This document shows, one piece after another, positions 32,868 to 41,732 of a stretch of DNA of 64,000 bases. This stretch comes from an uncultured Ellagibacter sp. Lineage in GTDB: Bacteria; Actinomycetota; Coriobacteriia; Coriobacteriales; Eggerthellaceae. The notes under the pieces are model-generated. The model searched no databases, was not told where the DNA came from, and worked only from the letters and a program-made list of their open reading frames with translations. The translations under genes were made by a program, and so were the position numbers. Each line of letters begins with the position of its first letter. The stretch's first letter is position 1. The stretch spans positions 17,543 to 81,542 of the forward strand of contig CAKUGU010000005.1 of the NCBI GenBank assembly GCA_934654815.1, read 5' to 3'.

Positions 32868-33913
32868 CAGAACGACACCTCCTCGAGCGACTGGATCTCC
32901 GCGAGCTTCCCGTCCACGTACTCCCTCGTCGCGTAGGCAGACAGGTCGGGGGATGCGCCGTTCTTGCCGGGCTCTCCCTTGGGTCCCTGGGGCCCTCGTT
33001 CTCCCGGCTCGCCCTGCGCGCCCTCCGGCCCGCGCTCTCCCTGCGGCCCCGTAGGCCCGGCCTCGCCGCGCGGACCCTGCGGTCCGGTCTCGCCCCGTTC
33101 TCCCGCGGCGCCGTCGGCGCCGGGGTCGCCCTTCGGCCCCTTGAGGGAGGCGAGCTGCCCGGCCGTGAAGTCCGCGAAGGTGAACGCCGCGCCCCTGGGG
33201 CCCGGCTCCCCGGGGTCGCCCTTCTCGCCCTTCTCGCCGGGCGCGCCGTCACGTCCCGGGGCGCCGTCCTTGCCGTCGCGGCCGGGCGCCCCGTCGGTGC
33301 CGTCACGTCCGTCGCGGCCCGGGGCGCCATCGCTGCCGTCAACCCCGTCGCGCCCCGGAGCGCCGTCGAACTCGCCGGCCTCCTTCGCCGCGAGCAGTCT
33401 GTCGGCCGCGCCCTGCGCCGCGTCGGCGGCGGCGCCTGCGGCGTCCACCGCGTCGAGCGCCATGCCCTCCAGGCGCTTGATCGCCTCGACGAACATCGAG
33501 AATCCGTCCTCGTCGCCGCCGTCGCCCGCGAGAACGCGCTCGACGCGGATGGAGAACGTCCGCGAGCTCAGGGCCCGCCCGCCCCAGCTCAGCATCACCT
33601 GCGCCTCCACGGTGCCCTCCTCGGACGCCATGGCCGCGGGGTAGAACACGGAGAAGCGCCCCTGGGACGCGTCGTCGGCCGAGAAAGGCACGCACCCGCG
33701 CCGCCTCGTCTCGCGGTGCCGCCACACCAGGTAGGCGGATGCCCCGGTGAGGTCCACCGCCTCGCCGCCGCGCGTCACCGAGAGCGCGATCCCGCGCCCG
33801 CGCGCGTCGCCCGGCGAGGCCACGAGCGCCCCGCCGAGAAGCTCGTCGCACGCGTCCCACGTAACCTCCTTCAGCCCGTCGCGCTCGAGCGCCGCCACCT
33901 TCACGTCAGCCAT
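32867..33913 (-). CDS. Baseplate upper protein-like with collagen-like stalk
   Basis: A 348-residue protein. Residues about 1-140 are a BppU-like N-terminal beta domain ([19 protein letters not shown] ... [21 protein letters not shown]), then a coiled linker, then about 45 Gly-X-Y triplets in two tracts (about residues 195-235 and 255-310; [18 protein letters not shown]) interrupted by [16 protein letters not shown]. Such repeats form trimeric collagen-like stalks. Repeat GC-richness makes the tract prone to length change by slippage. Tip domains are supplied by the next gene. Confidence 0.82.
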   Translation of the reverse strand: MADVKVAALERDGLKEVTWDACDELLGGALVASPGDARGRGIALSVTRGGEAVDLTGASAYLVWRHRETRRRGCVPFSADDASQGRFSVFYPAAMASEEGTVEAQVMLSWGGRALSSRTFSIRVERVLAGDGGDEDGFSMFVEAIKRLEGMALDAVDAAGAAADAAQGAADRLLAAKEAGEFDGAPGRDGVDGSDGAPGRDGRDGTDGAPGRDGKDGAPGRDGAPGEKGEKGDPGEPGPRGAAFTFADFTAGQLASLKGPKGDPGADGAAGERGETGPQGPRGEAGPTGPQGERGPEGAQGEPGERGPQGPKGEPGKNGASPDLSAYATREYVDGKLAEIQSLEEVSF

Positions 33914-35098
33914 CTAGAACCCCATCTCCCCGAGGTCGATCTCGTCCATGGCGGCCACCTTGTCGGAGGCCGCGCTCGCCGTCTCCTCGACGGCCACGAC
34001 GCGCGCCGCCGTGTCCGCCGCGACCGCCCAGGTCGCGCGCTCCACGGTGCCGAGCGTCACGCGGCACGCGCACGTCCCGGCGTCGAGCTCCCGCACGCGC
34101 CTTGCGACGCGGGCGCGCAGCCGCCACTCGGGCGTCCGTGAGGAGTCCACCACGGCCACGTCGTCGCCGAGCCGCACCGGCACGCCGCCGTCGATGAGGG
34201 CGACGTCCACCTCGTAGCTCACCTTCGGGCGCACGGCGTCGGCCAGCGCCGCCCGCGTGAGCGCGAGCAGCTGGTCGGGCCTCTCGCACTGCGGGAACGT
34301 CACCTGCCCGAAGCTGTGCACCTTCTCGCCCCGCGCGGCGTCCCAGCGGCCCCAGCGCTCGCGGGCCTCCTCGTCGCCGACCCAGTTGACGCCGCCGTTC
34401 GCCTCGCCGAACGTGAGGCGTCTCGTGAAGCCGCCCGTCGCCTCGCCGTCCTCGCCGACGATCGCGAGGCCCCGGCCGAAGCCGTAGAGCGCGGTGAACA
34501 CCTCGTCCTCGAGCACGGTCCTCGTGCAGGCGGCCATGTTCTTGCCGTAGGAGAACCGCGCCCCGCGCCAGCGGCCCCGCCGCGACAGCAGAGACACGGT
34601 GCGCGACGAGACGCGCCCGCCCTCGACGGCCACCGAGCACTCGAGCTCGCCGCCCCAGACCTCCTCGACGCGCCGCAGGGCCGCGAGCGCGTTCGTGTGG
34701 TAGAGCAAACAGCCCCGCTTGGCGTCTCCCACGTCCACCGCGCCGAGCGCCCAGCGGGTCGGCGCGAGCGCCGCCGCCATGGCCTGGGCGGCGGTCCTGC
34801 TCACGAGCTGCGCCTCCTCGACGAAGTCGCGCAGGCACTCGCAGACGGAGGACTCCGCGTAGACGTGCGCGGGCATCCCGAGCGGCTCGTCGGTGCGCAC
34901 CACCTCGTGCTCGCGCCAGATCCCGTCCTCGGGGTCGAGCCACACGAGCCGGTCGCCCTTCTCGGGCGCGGCCAGGCAGTCGAACTCGATCGTGTTCTCG
35001 CCGCCGAGCTCCTCGGTGTGCGTGACGGCGCCCACCGTCGGCAGGATGCCCAGGCGTCCCTCGAACCGGTCGAACAGGTGCAGCGTCGGCGCCGCCAT
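33914..35098 (-). CDS. Tal-like tail-associated structural protein (baseplate hub)
   Basis: A 394-residue protein with the N-terminal organisation of siphophage tail-hub/Tal proteins (PTLHLFDRFEGRLGILPTVGAVTHTEELGGENTIEF; then KGDRLVWLDPEDGIWREHEVV). The gp27-like fold is expected. A longer in-frame extension upstream is antisense noise; ATG 35,098 shares one base with the stop of Dit (TGATG). No lytic domain is fused at the C-terminus, where many Tal proteins carry one, so this is a short form. Confidence 0.82.
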   Translation of the reverse strand: MAAPTLHLFDRFEGRLGILPTVGAVTHTEELGGENTIEFDCLAAPEKGDRLVWLDPEDGIWREHEVVRTDEPLGMPAHVYAESSVCECLRDFVEEAQLVSRTAAQAMAAALAPTRWALGAVDVGDAKRGCLLYHTNALAALRRVEEVWGGELECSVAVEGGRVSSRTVSLLSRRGRWRGARFSYGKNMAACTRTVLEDEVFTALYGFGRGLAIVGEDGEATGGFTRRLTFGEANGGVNWVGDEEARERWGRWDAARGEKVHSFGQVTFPQCERPDQLLALTRAALADAVRPKVSYEVDVALIDGGVPVRLGDDVAVVDSSRTPEWRLRARVARRVRELDAGTCACRVTLGTVERATWAVAADTAARVVAVEETASAASDKVAAMDEIDLGEMGF

Positions 35099-35817
35099 CA
35101 GGCCCACCTCTCGTAGAAGCTCACGACATGCGCCGAGCAACCCGAGAACTGCAGGGGGCGCGTGCCCGGCTCGAGCGCGAAGAAGTCGCTGTCGAGCGTC
35201 ACGTCGGCCGAGGCGTCCGCGCCGTTCACCCGCACCGTCTCGGCGAGGAAGTCGAGCTCCACCACGTCGCCGGCCGAGAAGGCCCGCTCGACGCGCACGG
35301 ACCTCCCGGTCCCGCCGTCGCCGACGCACACCGAACCGCCGACCACCGCCACGAGCCGCACGATCGGCCAGGTGCGCCACGTCCCGCCGACGGCCACTGG
35401 GGCCTCCGCCGCCTCGACGTGCCGCCCGTAGGCGATCGGGTCGAAGCACGTGAACTCCACCTCGCACGACCCGTCCTCGAACAGGCTCGACCATCCGTCG
35501 CATCCGGTGCACACCGCGTCGCGGTACGTCACCTCGGGGTCGCCAGGCACCGTGAGCTCGCCGCCCGCGGGGGCGAGCAGCCACGACCGCAGCCGGTGGC
35601 GCACCCCGGCGCGCCCGGCGTCCCCGAGGCCCCGTCCGCCGTCCCAGAACAGCCGCACCGCGAGCACCCGCGGCTCTACCTCGCCGCCCAGAAGCGCCGC
35701 GCCCGCGCGGCCGGGCACGGCAAGCGTGCGGGGCGCCACGACGTGCGCCCCGGGGTCGATAAGCTCGGCCTGCACGTAGGGCGAGAAGTCCCGCCCGCAG
35801 TAGGCGATCGAGCTCAC
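35098..35817 (-). CDS. Distal tail protein (Dit family)
   Basis: A 239-residue siphovirus distal tail protein: N-terminal belt-like domain (AYCGRDFSPYVQAELIDPGAHVV ... VPGRAGAALLGGEVEPRVLAVRLFWDG) and C-terminal galectin-like domain (GTWRTWPIVRLVAVVGGSVCVGDGG; DFLAETVRVNGADA). Starts with GTG overlapping the preceding small gene (GTGA). It would link tail tube to baseplate, which makes the absence of tube and tape-measure genes just upstream striking. Confidence 0.85.
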   Translation of the reverse strand: MSSIAYCGRDFSPYVQAELIDPGAHVVAPRTLAVPGRAGAALLGGEVEPRVLAVRLFWDGGRGLGDAGRAGVRHRLRSWLLAPAGGELTVPGDPEVTYRDAVCTGCDGWSSLFEDGSCEVEFTCFDPIAYGRHVEAAEAPVAVGGTWRTWPIVRLVAVVGGSVCVGDGGTGRSVRVERAFSAGDVVELDFLAETVRVNGADASADVTLDSDFFALEPGTRPLQFSGCSAHVVSFYERWA

Positions 35818-35981
35818 AGCTGGCCCCTCGCGCGCCCGTAGGCCGTCGCGCGGCGCTGCTGCTCGCGCCCGATGCGCTCGGTCGCACCCGCGTCGCGCGC
35901 GGCGGCGCGCCTCCCGGCATCCGCCTTGCGCACCACGTCGCGGTCGTCCACGCCGCGCCCGCCTCTCGTCTTGTCAGCCAT
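35814..35981 (-). CDS. Small basic protein in the place of the tail tube/tape measure genes
   Basis: A 55-residue, Arg-rich protein (MADKTRGGRGVDDRDVVRKA ... EQQRRATAYGRARGQL). It overlaps the tail terminator gene by 8 bases (ATGGCTGA) and Dit by 4 (GTGA), so it is a genuine coupled gene. It occupies the site where siphophages carry major tail protein, two chaperones and tape measure. It may be a remnant of one of these after an in-frame deletion, or a new small protein. Unknown function. Confidence 0.5.
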   Translation of the reverse strand: MADKTRGGRGVDDRDVVRKADAGRRAAARDAGATERIGREQQRRATAYGRARGQL

Positions 35982-36363
35982 AGTCCCTCACCACCACGCA
36001 TTCCAGGTCGAATCCCCAGAGCCAGCGGCCCGAGCCGTCCCGGCCCAGGCCCCGGGGCATGTCGGCGTCCACGGACACGACGCGCTCTCCATCGGCGGTG
36101 CCCGCGGGCCAAGCCGCGCCCCGCAGGTCCCGCTCCACGGCCCGGCACGTCGCCTCGGCGTCGCGCGCGCAGTCACAGCACACGAGCACCCGCACGGTCT
36201 CGCGCCCGCGCTCGCTCCCGTCCGCCAGGCGCGACTCGCGCTCCCAGCCGGCGGAGCCGAGCACGATGGGCTCGCAGCAGACGAGCGCGGAGGGTGGGGT
36301 TGTGAACACGTTCGTGTAGCCGAGCCCCGCGAGCACCCCCGCCGCCATCGCCGCCGCGCTCAT
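35974..36363 (-). CDS. Putative tail terminator/minor capsid protein
   Basis: A 129-residue protein (MSAAAMAAGVLAGLGYTNVF ... WLWGFDLECVVVRDYG), fourth in the row after the capsid gene, where tail completion proteins (minor capsid 3/tail terminator type) occur. It begins inside the stop codon of the gene upstream (ATGA). Assignment is by position and size more than by motif. Confidence 0.6.
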   Translation of the reverse strand: MSAAAMAAGVLAGLGYTNVFTTPPSALVCCEPIVLGSAGWERESRLADGSERGRETVRVLVCCDCARDAEATCRAVERDLRGAAWPAGTADGERVVSVDADMPRGLGRDGSGRWLWGFDLECVVVRDYG

Positions 36364-36689
36364 CGGAGCGTCAGCTCCCAGTGGTGCACCACGCCGCGGA
36401 TGACGCAGCAGCGCCTGCACGCCACCACGTGCATGGACGGCCCCGCGCCCACGAGCACCCGCGAGCCCACCGGCACCTCAAAGGCCCCGTCGGAGTTCGA
36501 GGCGTCCACGAACACCCGGCCGCGCCCCGCGTCGGCCGAGCGGTGGGCGTCGTCAACGGCGTCCTGCTCCCACTCCAGGCGCACGTGGCGCACCATCCGC
36601 GTCGCCAGGAATCCGCCTTTGCCGTCGCTCGGCCACACGAGCATGTCGTCGGGCAGGAGGCGCCTCGGTATCGGCCGCAGGTACCTCAT
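36360..36689 (-). CDS. Putative head-closure/minor capsid protein
   Basis: A 109-residue beta-rich protein (MRYLRPIPRRLLPDDMLVW ... VPVGSRVLVGAG) resembling minor capsid 1-type head-closure proteins of A118/PBSX-like phages. It follows the connector gene without gap (stop at 36,690). Assigned by position and general look. Confidence 0.6.
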   Translation of the reverse strand: MRYLRPIPRRLLPDDMLVWPSDGKGGFLATRMVRHVRLEWEQDAVDDAHRSADAGRGRVFVDASNSDGAFEVPVGSRVLVGAGPSMHVVACRRCCVIRGVVHHWELTLR

Positions 36690-37052
36690 CTAGCCCACCC
36701 CGCAGAAGGAGACGCCCGTGCCGGTGAGCTCGGCGATCACGGCCTCGAGCGCCACCTCGCGACCCGTCGTGCCCTTCTCCATGTAGTTCGTCAGCTTGAA
36801 GTCGCCCACGGCCACGCCGCCCACGCGACCCTCGCCGAACTCCGCGAACGCCTCGGCCGCCGCGCAGCAGGCCCGGCGCCAGGCGTCGGCGTCGGGCTCG
36901 AACCAGTCCGCGTCGGGCCAGGCCCCGCCCGTCACCGAGCGCATGAGGCGCAGGGCGGCGGGCAGCGCCTCGGCGAAGGCGTCGGCGGGCAGGGTGCCCC
37001 CGTAGGAGTCCAGGTAGAACCGGTAGGTCACCGGACGGGCGTCGCTAGGCAT
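36690..37052 (-). CDS. Head-tail connector protein (gp6-like)
   Basis: A 120-residue helical protein (LPADAFAEALPAALRLMRSVTG ... WRRACCAAAEAFAEFGEGRV) with the all-alpha pattern of HTC1/gp6-like connectors. It overlaps the capsid gene 3' end by 8 bases. It would assemble under the portal ring. Confidence 0.65.
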   Translation of the reverse strand: MPSDARPVTYRFYLDSYGGTLPADAFAEALPAALRLMRSVTGGAWPDADWFEPDADAWRRACCAAAEAFAEFGEGRVGGVAVGDFKLTNYMEKGTTGREVALEAVIAELTGTGVSFCGVG

Positions 37053-38061
37053 TGCGGTTCGCGCTCACGCGCACGCCGGCAAGCTTGTTGTCGAACAGCT
37101 CCACGATCCCGTACTTGCGGTACTTCATCATGTAGCTGTCCAGGTTCTCCAGCTCGTCCGGGGAGAACACGCGGCTCGCCACGTGCTTGTCGAACTTGAT
37201 GACGGCGGACTTCTCGACCACCATGAAGTTGATCGGGTAGCCCGCGCCCACCTGGTCGTAGTAGTTGGCAAGGCCGCTCTTCGTCGGCGAGGAGACCGGC
37301 TCGTAGAACCCCAGGGCGCTCTGGTAGTACGTCTTGCCGGGCACGAGCTCGGTATCGGCGGTCTTCACGTAGTCGCCGACGGCGCGAGCGTAGCCGAAGC
37401 GGTCCCCGTCGCCGGCGAGCAGGTCGATGTGCGTCCAGAAGCGCACCTGCGGCACCTCCACGACGCGGCTGAAGCGCTCGAGCACACGGTTCGAGCGCGC
37501 CGGGTTGGCGAGCGAGTAGTCATCGAGCACGCCCTTGAGCGTCGGCGTGATGAACAGGATCCGGCTGCCGGCGGAGACCTGCGCCTCGTCCATCGCGCTC
37601 GTCACCTCGCGCAGGCGAGCGAGCACGTCGCCCGCCTCGGCGTCGGCGAAGTCGTCGTTGTCCTCGGTCACGCCCCCGTGACCCGCGATCTGGGCGAACG
37701 TGTAGGCGTCCGCCTCCGGGGCCACCTGCGTGCGCTGGAGCTCGGCACCCGCCTGCACGAAGCAGTCCATGACGCCGGCCTCCTCGACGTCCATCACGTC
37801 GGCGAGCAGCTTGATGCCGCGGTCGTAGCCGAACGTCTTCGTCTCATAGGAGAAGTCGATCGAGCCGGTCTTGTAGCCCACGTTTCGCGTGTAGTCGCCC
37901 AGTCCCGTCACCGAGATCTTCGGGATCATGATCTCCTTGGCGTTCTTGCCCGCGCGGCTCAAGCGAGCCGGCGAGTTCAGCACCGAGGACACCGCCTCGC
38001 GCTGGTAGACGGCGTCCAGGATGGTCGTGTAGTTCTTCGCGGATGCGATCTTGTTCGCCAT
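37045..38061 (-). CDS. Major capsid protein (HK97 fold)
   Basis: A 338-residue protein of the HK97-like coat family of SPP1/A118-type phages: KNYTTILDAVYQREAVSSVLNSP, KEIMIPKISVTGLGDYTRNVGYKTGS, SYETKTFGYDRG and VFSPDELENLDSYMMKYRKYGIVELFDNK are typical blocks. There is no fused protease, consistent with a separate scaffold gene 4 bases upstream. It would form the capsid shell. Confidence 0.9.
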   Translation of the reverse strand: MANKIASAKNYTTILDAVYQREAVSSVLNSPARLSRAGKNAKEIMIPKISVTGLGDYTRNVGYKTGSIDFSYETKTFGYDRGIKLLADVMDVEEAGVMDCFVQAGAELQRTQVAPEADAYTFAQIAGHGGVTEDNDDFADAEAGDVLARLREVTSAMDEAQVSAGSRILFITPTLKGVLDDYSLANPARSNRVLERFSRVVEVPQVRFWTHIDLLAGDGDRFGYARAVGDYVKTADTELVPGKTYYQSALGFYEPVSSPTKSGLANYYDQVGAGYPINFMVVEKSAVIKFDKHVASRVFSPDELENLDSYMMKYRKYGIVELFDNKLAGVRVSANRNA

Positions 38062-38065
38062 GGGC

Positions 38066-38572
38066 TTACTCCTCGTCCTCCAGGCCGGCGATCTCGCGCC
38101 AGCGCCTCATCTCTTTGTCGTCGGCCTTCGCGGCACCGGCGGGCTCAAGCCCGGTCGCGCCGCTCTGGGGCTCGACGCCCGAGAAAAGCCAGGGCTCGGC
38201 CTCCTTGAGCTTGGCGACGTCGCCGCCGTGCTCGGCGAGAAGGGCGCGCGCCGCCGTCACGCTGCGGGCGCCCGCGAGCCTCAGCTCGAAGCCCACGCGC
38301 TCCTCGTCGGCGGACGCCTTCAGCTCCTCGATCTGCTTGGCCAACGCCTCGGCCGACTCGACCGTCTTGGAAGCCTCGGCCACCTGCGCCTCCAGCTCGG
38401 CGATCCTCTGGTCGCGCTCGGCCAGCGCCGCGCGGATCTCCTCGTCGGTGGAAGCCGTGCCTACCGGCTTCGCTTCTTGCTGCTGCGATTGCTCGCCGCC
38501 GGCCGTCTGGCCGACTTGCTGCCCCTGCTGCTCTTGGCCCGTCTCTTGCGCGCCATCGATCTCACCGTCCAT
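38066..38572 (-). CDS. Phage scaffold protein (GP20-like)
   Basis: A 168-residue highly charged, coiled-coil protein (EIRAALAERDQRIAELEAQVAEASKTVESAEALAKQIEELK) with the C-terminal basic-acidic hook usual in GP20-type scaffolds (ADDKEMRRWREIAGLEDE). The ATG at 38,572 follows GAGAGGCGG; an upstream ATG at 38,602 is inside the terminator stem region and unlikely. It is the first phage gene left of the cargo block. Confidence 0.82.
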   Translation of the reverse strand: MDGEIDGAQETGQEQQGQQVGQTAGGEQSQQQEAKPVGTASTDEEIRAALAERDQRIAELEAQVAEASKTVESAEALAKQIEELKASADEERVGFELRLAGARSVTAARALLAEHGGDVAKLKEAEPWLFSGVEPQSGATGLEPAGAAKADDKEMRRWREIAGLEDEE

Positions 38573-38603
38573 GCGGACCGCCTCTCGCGTCGGGAGGCGC
38601 ACG

Positions 38604-38653
38604 AAAAAAGACGCCCGCCTCGATTTCCCATGCGAGAAATCTAAGCGGGCGTC
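38604..38653 (-). terminator. Strong Rho-independent terminator between Res and scaffold
   Basis: Minus strand: GACGCCCGC, an inner hairpin (GATTTC/GAAATC), GCGGGCGTC, then TTTTTT. It would isolate the restriction operon from the downstream capsid genes, so these need their own promoter or antitermination. Confidence 0.88.
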
Positions 38654-38699
38654 ACAAAGGCGGTGCTATTCGGTTGTGAGACGCAGGCTTCGCGAAAAC

Positions 38700-41600
38700 C
38701 TACCGGTATGTTGTCCGAACGACGTACTTGAGATCGGGTTCGGCGAGCGTGGCAAAGTGCTTCTCGGCGCAGTCGATCTTTCCTTGCTCGGTCGGACGGG
38801 TGTGGATGTCGTTGTTGCCGCCGCCCTTGGTCTCCGTCACGAAATAGACTCGATGCTCGCCCTCAATCTCCTGCACGTAGGCCCAATCGGGGTTGTAGCT
38901 GCCCAGCGGCGTGTCGATTTTGAAGCTGCCCGGGAGTTTCGCGAACACCTTGATTTCCTCGGCCTGGTCGAGCTCCATGGCAAAGGGCTTCTCGACCGAC
39001 GACGAGTCGTAGACGACGTAGTTGTAGAGGCTCTTGTGGTGAGCGGGTTCCCAAGCGTTCTGCCCAAGGTATGCCTTCAGGTCGCCTGGCGCCAGGTCCT
39101 CCATCGTGTACCACTCTTCCTCGGGAAGCTTCGTGTACTTGATGCCCTTGGCGATGGCAACAGCCTTGGCCTTGTTCAACTTGGAGGCGACCTGCGCGAG
39201 GAACAACGCGGGATTGAGCGGAAACTCGTCATAGCGCCCACAGCCCTCCAAGATGCGCTTGATGGTGGCACGGGTAAGTCCGACGGCGTCCTGCAGCTCC
39301 GCGATGGGATCGGGCAAGTCGTATGCCGCGCGCCCCGCCGTCCGCACGAGAGCGGAAGAACGCGCTTCTGCGGTCACGCCGGCGCCATCCACCGTCAGGT
39401 CCGCCCGGGTGCTCAGGATCTCGGGCGCCTTCACCTCGGGCATCTTGGCGATTTCCTCGCACGCATTCTCGACCAGCTTGTCGGAGTCAACATCTACCTC
39501 GAAGCGCGTGCGCTTGCGGATGCGCTCCCAGAGTTCCTGGAAGACCGGGTCGGCGGTCACGTCCTTGCAGAGCTCGACCTCGACCTCCTTGGCCTTGTCG
39601 CGGATCTGGAGCTTCTGGGCTTTCTTGAGGATGATGCCCTCAACCTCGGGCCTGGTGTCCTCCATGCCCTCCGGCATGGGAACACGGCCCTGCTCGGCAG
39701 CCTGCTTGAGCTCAGGCGTGATCTTGCCCTTTGCGTCAACGAGGCCCTGCCGCTTGAGAGAGTCGAAGATGACCTTGGACTTCCGGTAGCCCAGAAGCTC
39801 CTCGGTCCCATCTCCGCGCTCAGCCACGACGTTCGAGAACGACTCGGCGGTGAGAATGCCGAACCGGTAGCCATCCTCCTCGAGCTCCGTTTGCAGGCCG
39901 CCGGCGAACGAGTCGTAGCTCTCGTTGGCGATAACGGTCAGGACGTTCACGCCATCGTCGTAGCAGCGTTCGCCGTCCTGGTTCACGCACAGGCGAAGGC
40001 CGCGCCCGATCTTCTGACGCTTGGTCATCTTGTCCTTGGTCTCCACGAGCGCGCAGATCTGAAACACGTTGGGGTTGTCCCAGCCCTCCTTGAGCGCCGA
40101 GTGGCTCCATATGAACTGGATGCGCTTCTTCGCGTGCGTCTCGGGGTCGTCGTCATCCGCGGGGAAGGAGAGCAGCGTCTCCTTGTCCTGCATGATGGTC
40201 TCGAAGGTGGAGATGTCGGCGGCGGAGGCCGCCGCGTCAGTCGTGTTCTTCAGGCGCCCCTTGCCGTCCTGAGAGAAGTAGCCCGAGTGCACGGCGGTAG
40301 CGTCGGTGTCCAGAGGAACGCCCGCGGCCGAGTAGCGCTCGCGCCACTTTTCCGAGCTCACAGCCGCAGTATATTCCTCCTCGAACATCTGAGCGTACTC
40401 GCCGTTGCGCACCGGGTCGTACAGGCGGTACTTGTCCACCTTGTCGATGAAGAAGAGGGAGAGCACCTTGATGCCGCGGGGATAGAGCTCGAGCTGACGC
40501 TGCAGGTGGTCCTCGATGGTGCTCTTGATTTGTGCGCGCTTGATGGCCTCGGCGGCAACGTCACCGACGGCCTGGCCGAGCTCGATGCGTTCGCCGTTCT
40601 GGAACTCGACCCACTCGTCTCCCGCGGCTGCGGAGATGTTGTTCACCACCCAGCCGGCCTCGTAGTCGGTGTTCTCGCCGCTCTTGGGAAACAGGTCGTC
40701 GCCCGTCTTGACGGTCACTTTCTTGCGCTTCTGGGAACCGTCCTTTTGGCGGACGTCGATGGTCAGCTTGGCGGTTATGGAGGAGGCGATCTTCGTGGAC
40801 TCGAGCCTCGCGTAAGATCCGTTGAGGTCCTCTTGCGAGAGCACCGAGTCGACGGTGATGCCCTTGACCAGGCCGCGCTGGAAGGCGTCAACGGGGGTCA
40901 GGCGGTATACCTTGTTGTAGGCCTCCTTGTGGGTGGCCGAGTAGCGCAGCACGAACAGCGGGTTCAGGCTGCGGATGGCCTTTTTGCGCTTGGTGGTCGA
41001 GTCGACGCTCTGCGGCTCGTCGATGATGACGATCGGGTTGCACGAGCTCACGAGCTCGCGGGGGCTCTGACCGCCTATGAGCTTCTCGCTCGGGCGATGG
41101 AACAGGTTGCGCTTGTCCCTTCCGTCCATAGATTCGGCTATCTCGTCCTCGTCGAAGTCGTTGTCCTTGTCGAAGGCTCCGATGTTGATGATCATCACCT
41201 GGATGGAGCTCGAGACGGCAAACCCGTTGATTCGGTCCATCTTGCCCGAGTCGTAGACGAAGCACTCGAGCGGCGTCTTGTCGTAGAGCACGTCGAAGTG
41301 GCCCTTGGTGCTCTCGAAGCTCTTCTTCACGCCCTCACGGATGGCGACGCTCGGCACGACGATGATGAACTTCGTGAGGCCGTAGCGGCGGTTGAGCTCA
41401 TAGATGGTGCGGATGTAGACGTAGGTCTTGCCGGTGCCCGTCTCCATCTCAACGGTGAAGTCGCGCAGGCGGCCGTCGGTGGGGACGCTTGTGGGGGCAA
41501 GTGCGTTGCCCTCCTGGATGGCGTGCAGGTTGCGTTCCAGCTGAGAGCCGGACAGGCGCAGGCCGTTGGCATGGCCCACCTGGGTGACCTGTCCCTCCAG

Positions 41601-41729
41601 AAGGCCGGTGCCCATCTCCGCGACAAAGTCGGAGTCCATGAACTCCTGGCCTCGAAATAGGTCGCAGATGCTCTCGACGGCCTCGACCTGGTGCTCCTGG
41701 TCGGCGGAATATTTCAGTTCCAGCGTCAT
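38700..41729 (-). CDS. Type III restriction endonuclease subunit (Res)
   Basis: A 1009-residue SF2 translocase-nuclease. METGTGKTYVYIRT is Walker A (about residue 95), IVIIDEPQSV the DExx box (about 230), YSATHKEAYNK motif III, and KIGRGLRL motif VI (about 570). Near the C-terminus, NPDWAYV ... FVTETKG (about residues 945-965) is the PD-(D/E)xK nuclease site. With Mod it would cut DNA at pairs of unmethylated sites. All catalytic motifs appear intact. Starts 3 bases after the Mod stop codon. Confidence 0.93.
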   Translation of the reverse strand: MTLELKYSADQEHQVEAVESICDLFRGQEFMDSDFVAEMGTGLLEGQVTQVGHANGLRLSGSQLERNLHAIQEGNALAPTSVPTDGRLRDFTVEMETGTGKTYVYIRTIYELNRRYGLTKFIIVVPSVAIREGVKKSFESTKGHFDVLYDKTPLECFVYDSGKMDRINGFAVSSSIQVMIINIGAFDKDNDFDEDEIAESMDGRDKRNLFHRPSEKLIGGQSPRELVSSCNPIVIIDEPQSVDSTTKRKKAIRSLNPLFVLRYSATHKEAYNKVYRLTPVDAFQRGLVKGITVDSVLSQEDLNGSYARLESTKIASSITAKLTIDVRQKDGSQKRKKVTVKTGDDLFPKSGENTDYEAGWVVNNISAAAGDEWVEFQNGERIELGQAVGDVAAEAIKRAQIKSTIEDHLQRQLELYPRGIKVLSLFFIDKVDKYRLYDPVRNGEYAQMFEEEYTAAVSSEKWRERYSAAGVPLDTDATAVHSGYFSQDGKGRLKNTTDAAASAADISTFETIMQDKETLLSFPADDDDPETHAKKRIQFIWSHSALKEGWDNPNVFQICALVETKDKMTKRQKIGRGLRLCVNQDGERCYDDGVNVLTVIANESYDSFAGGLQTELEEDGYRFGILTAESFSNVVAERGDGTEELLGYRKSKVIFDSLKRQGLVDAKGKITPELKQAAEQGRVPMPEGMEDTRPEVEGIILKKAQKLQIRDKAKEVEVELCKDVTADPVFQELWERIRKRTRFEVDVDSDKLVENACEEIAKMPEVKAPEILSTRADLTVDGAGVTAEARSSALVRTAGRAAYDLPDPIAELQDAVGLTRATIKRILEGCGRYDEFPLNPALFLAQVASKLNKAKAVAIAKGIKYTKLPEEEWYTMEDLAPGDLKAYLGQNAWEPAHHKSLYNYVVYDSSSVEKPFAMELDQAEEIKVFAKLPGSFKIDTPLGSYNPDWAYVQEIEGEHRVYFVTETKGGGNNDIHTRPTEQGKIDCAEKHFATLAEPDLKYVVRTTYR

Positions 41730-41732
41730 CAG

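Noticed and set aside
33000..33360. Possible CRISPR array or satellite repeat
   Set aside because: The periodicity is 9 bases and in frame, coding Gly-X-Y triplets of a collagen-like baseplate protein; there are no uniform repeats with spacers.
35098..36148. A 744-residue version of the Tal protein starting at 36,148
   Set aside because: The extra 350 residues are Arg/Gly/Ala-rich and overlap Dit and two connector genes in another frame; ATG 35,098 is coupled to the Dit stop.
38043..41660. 1205-codon open frame on the plus strand
   Set aside because: It is antisense to the complete type III Res gene and the scaffold start. High GC keeps the opposite strand open; the translation is low-complexity (Leu/Val/His/Glu-rich) with no domain.
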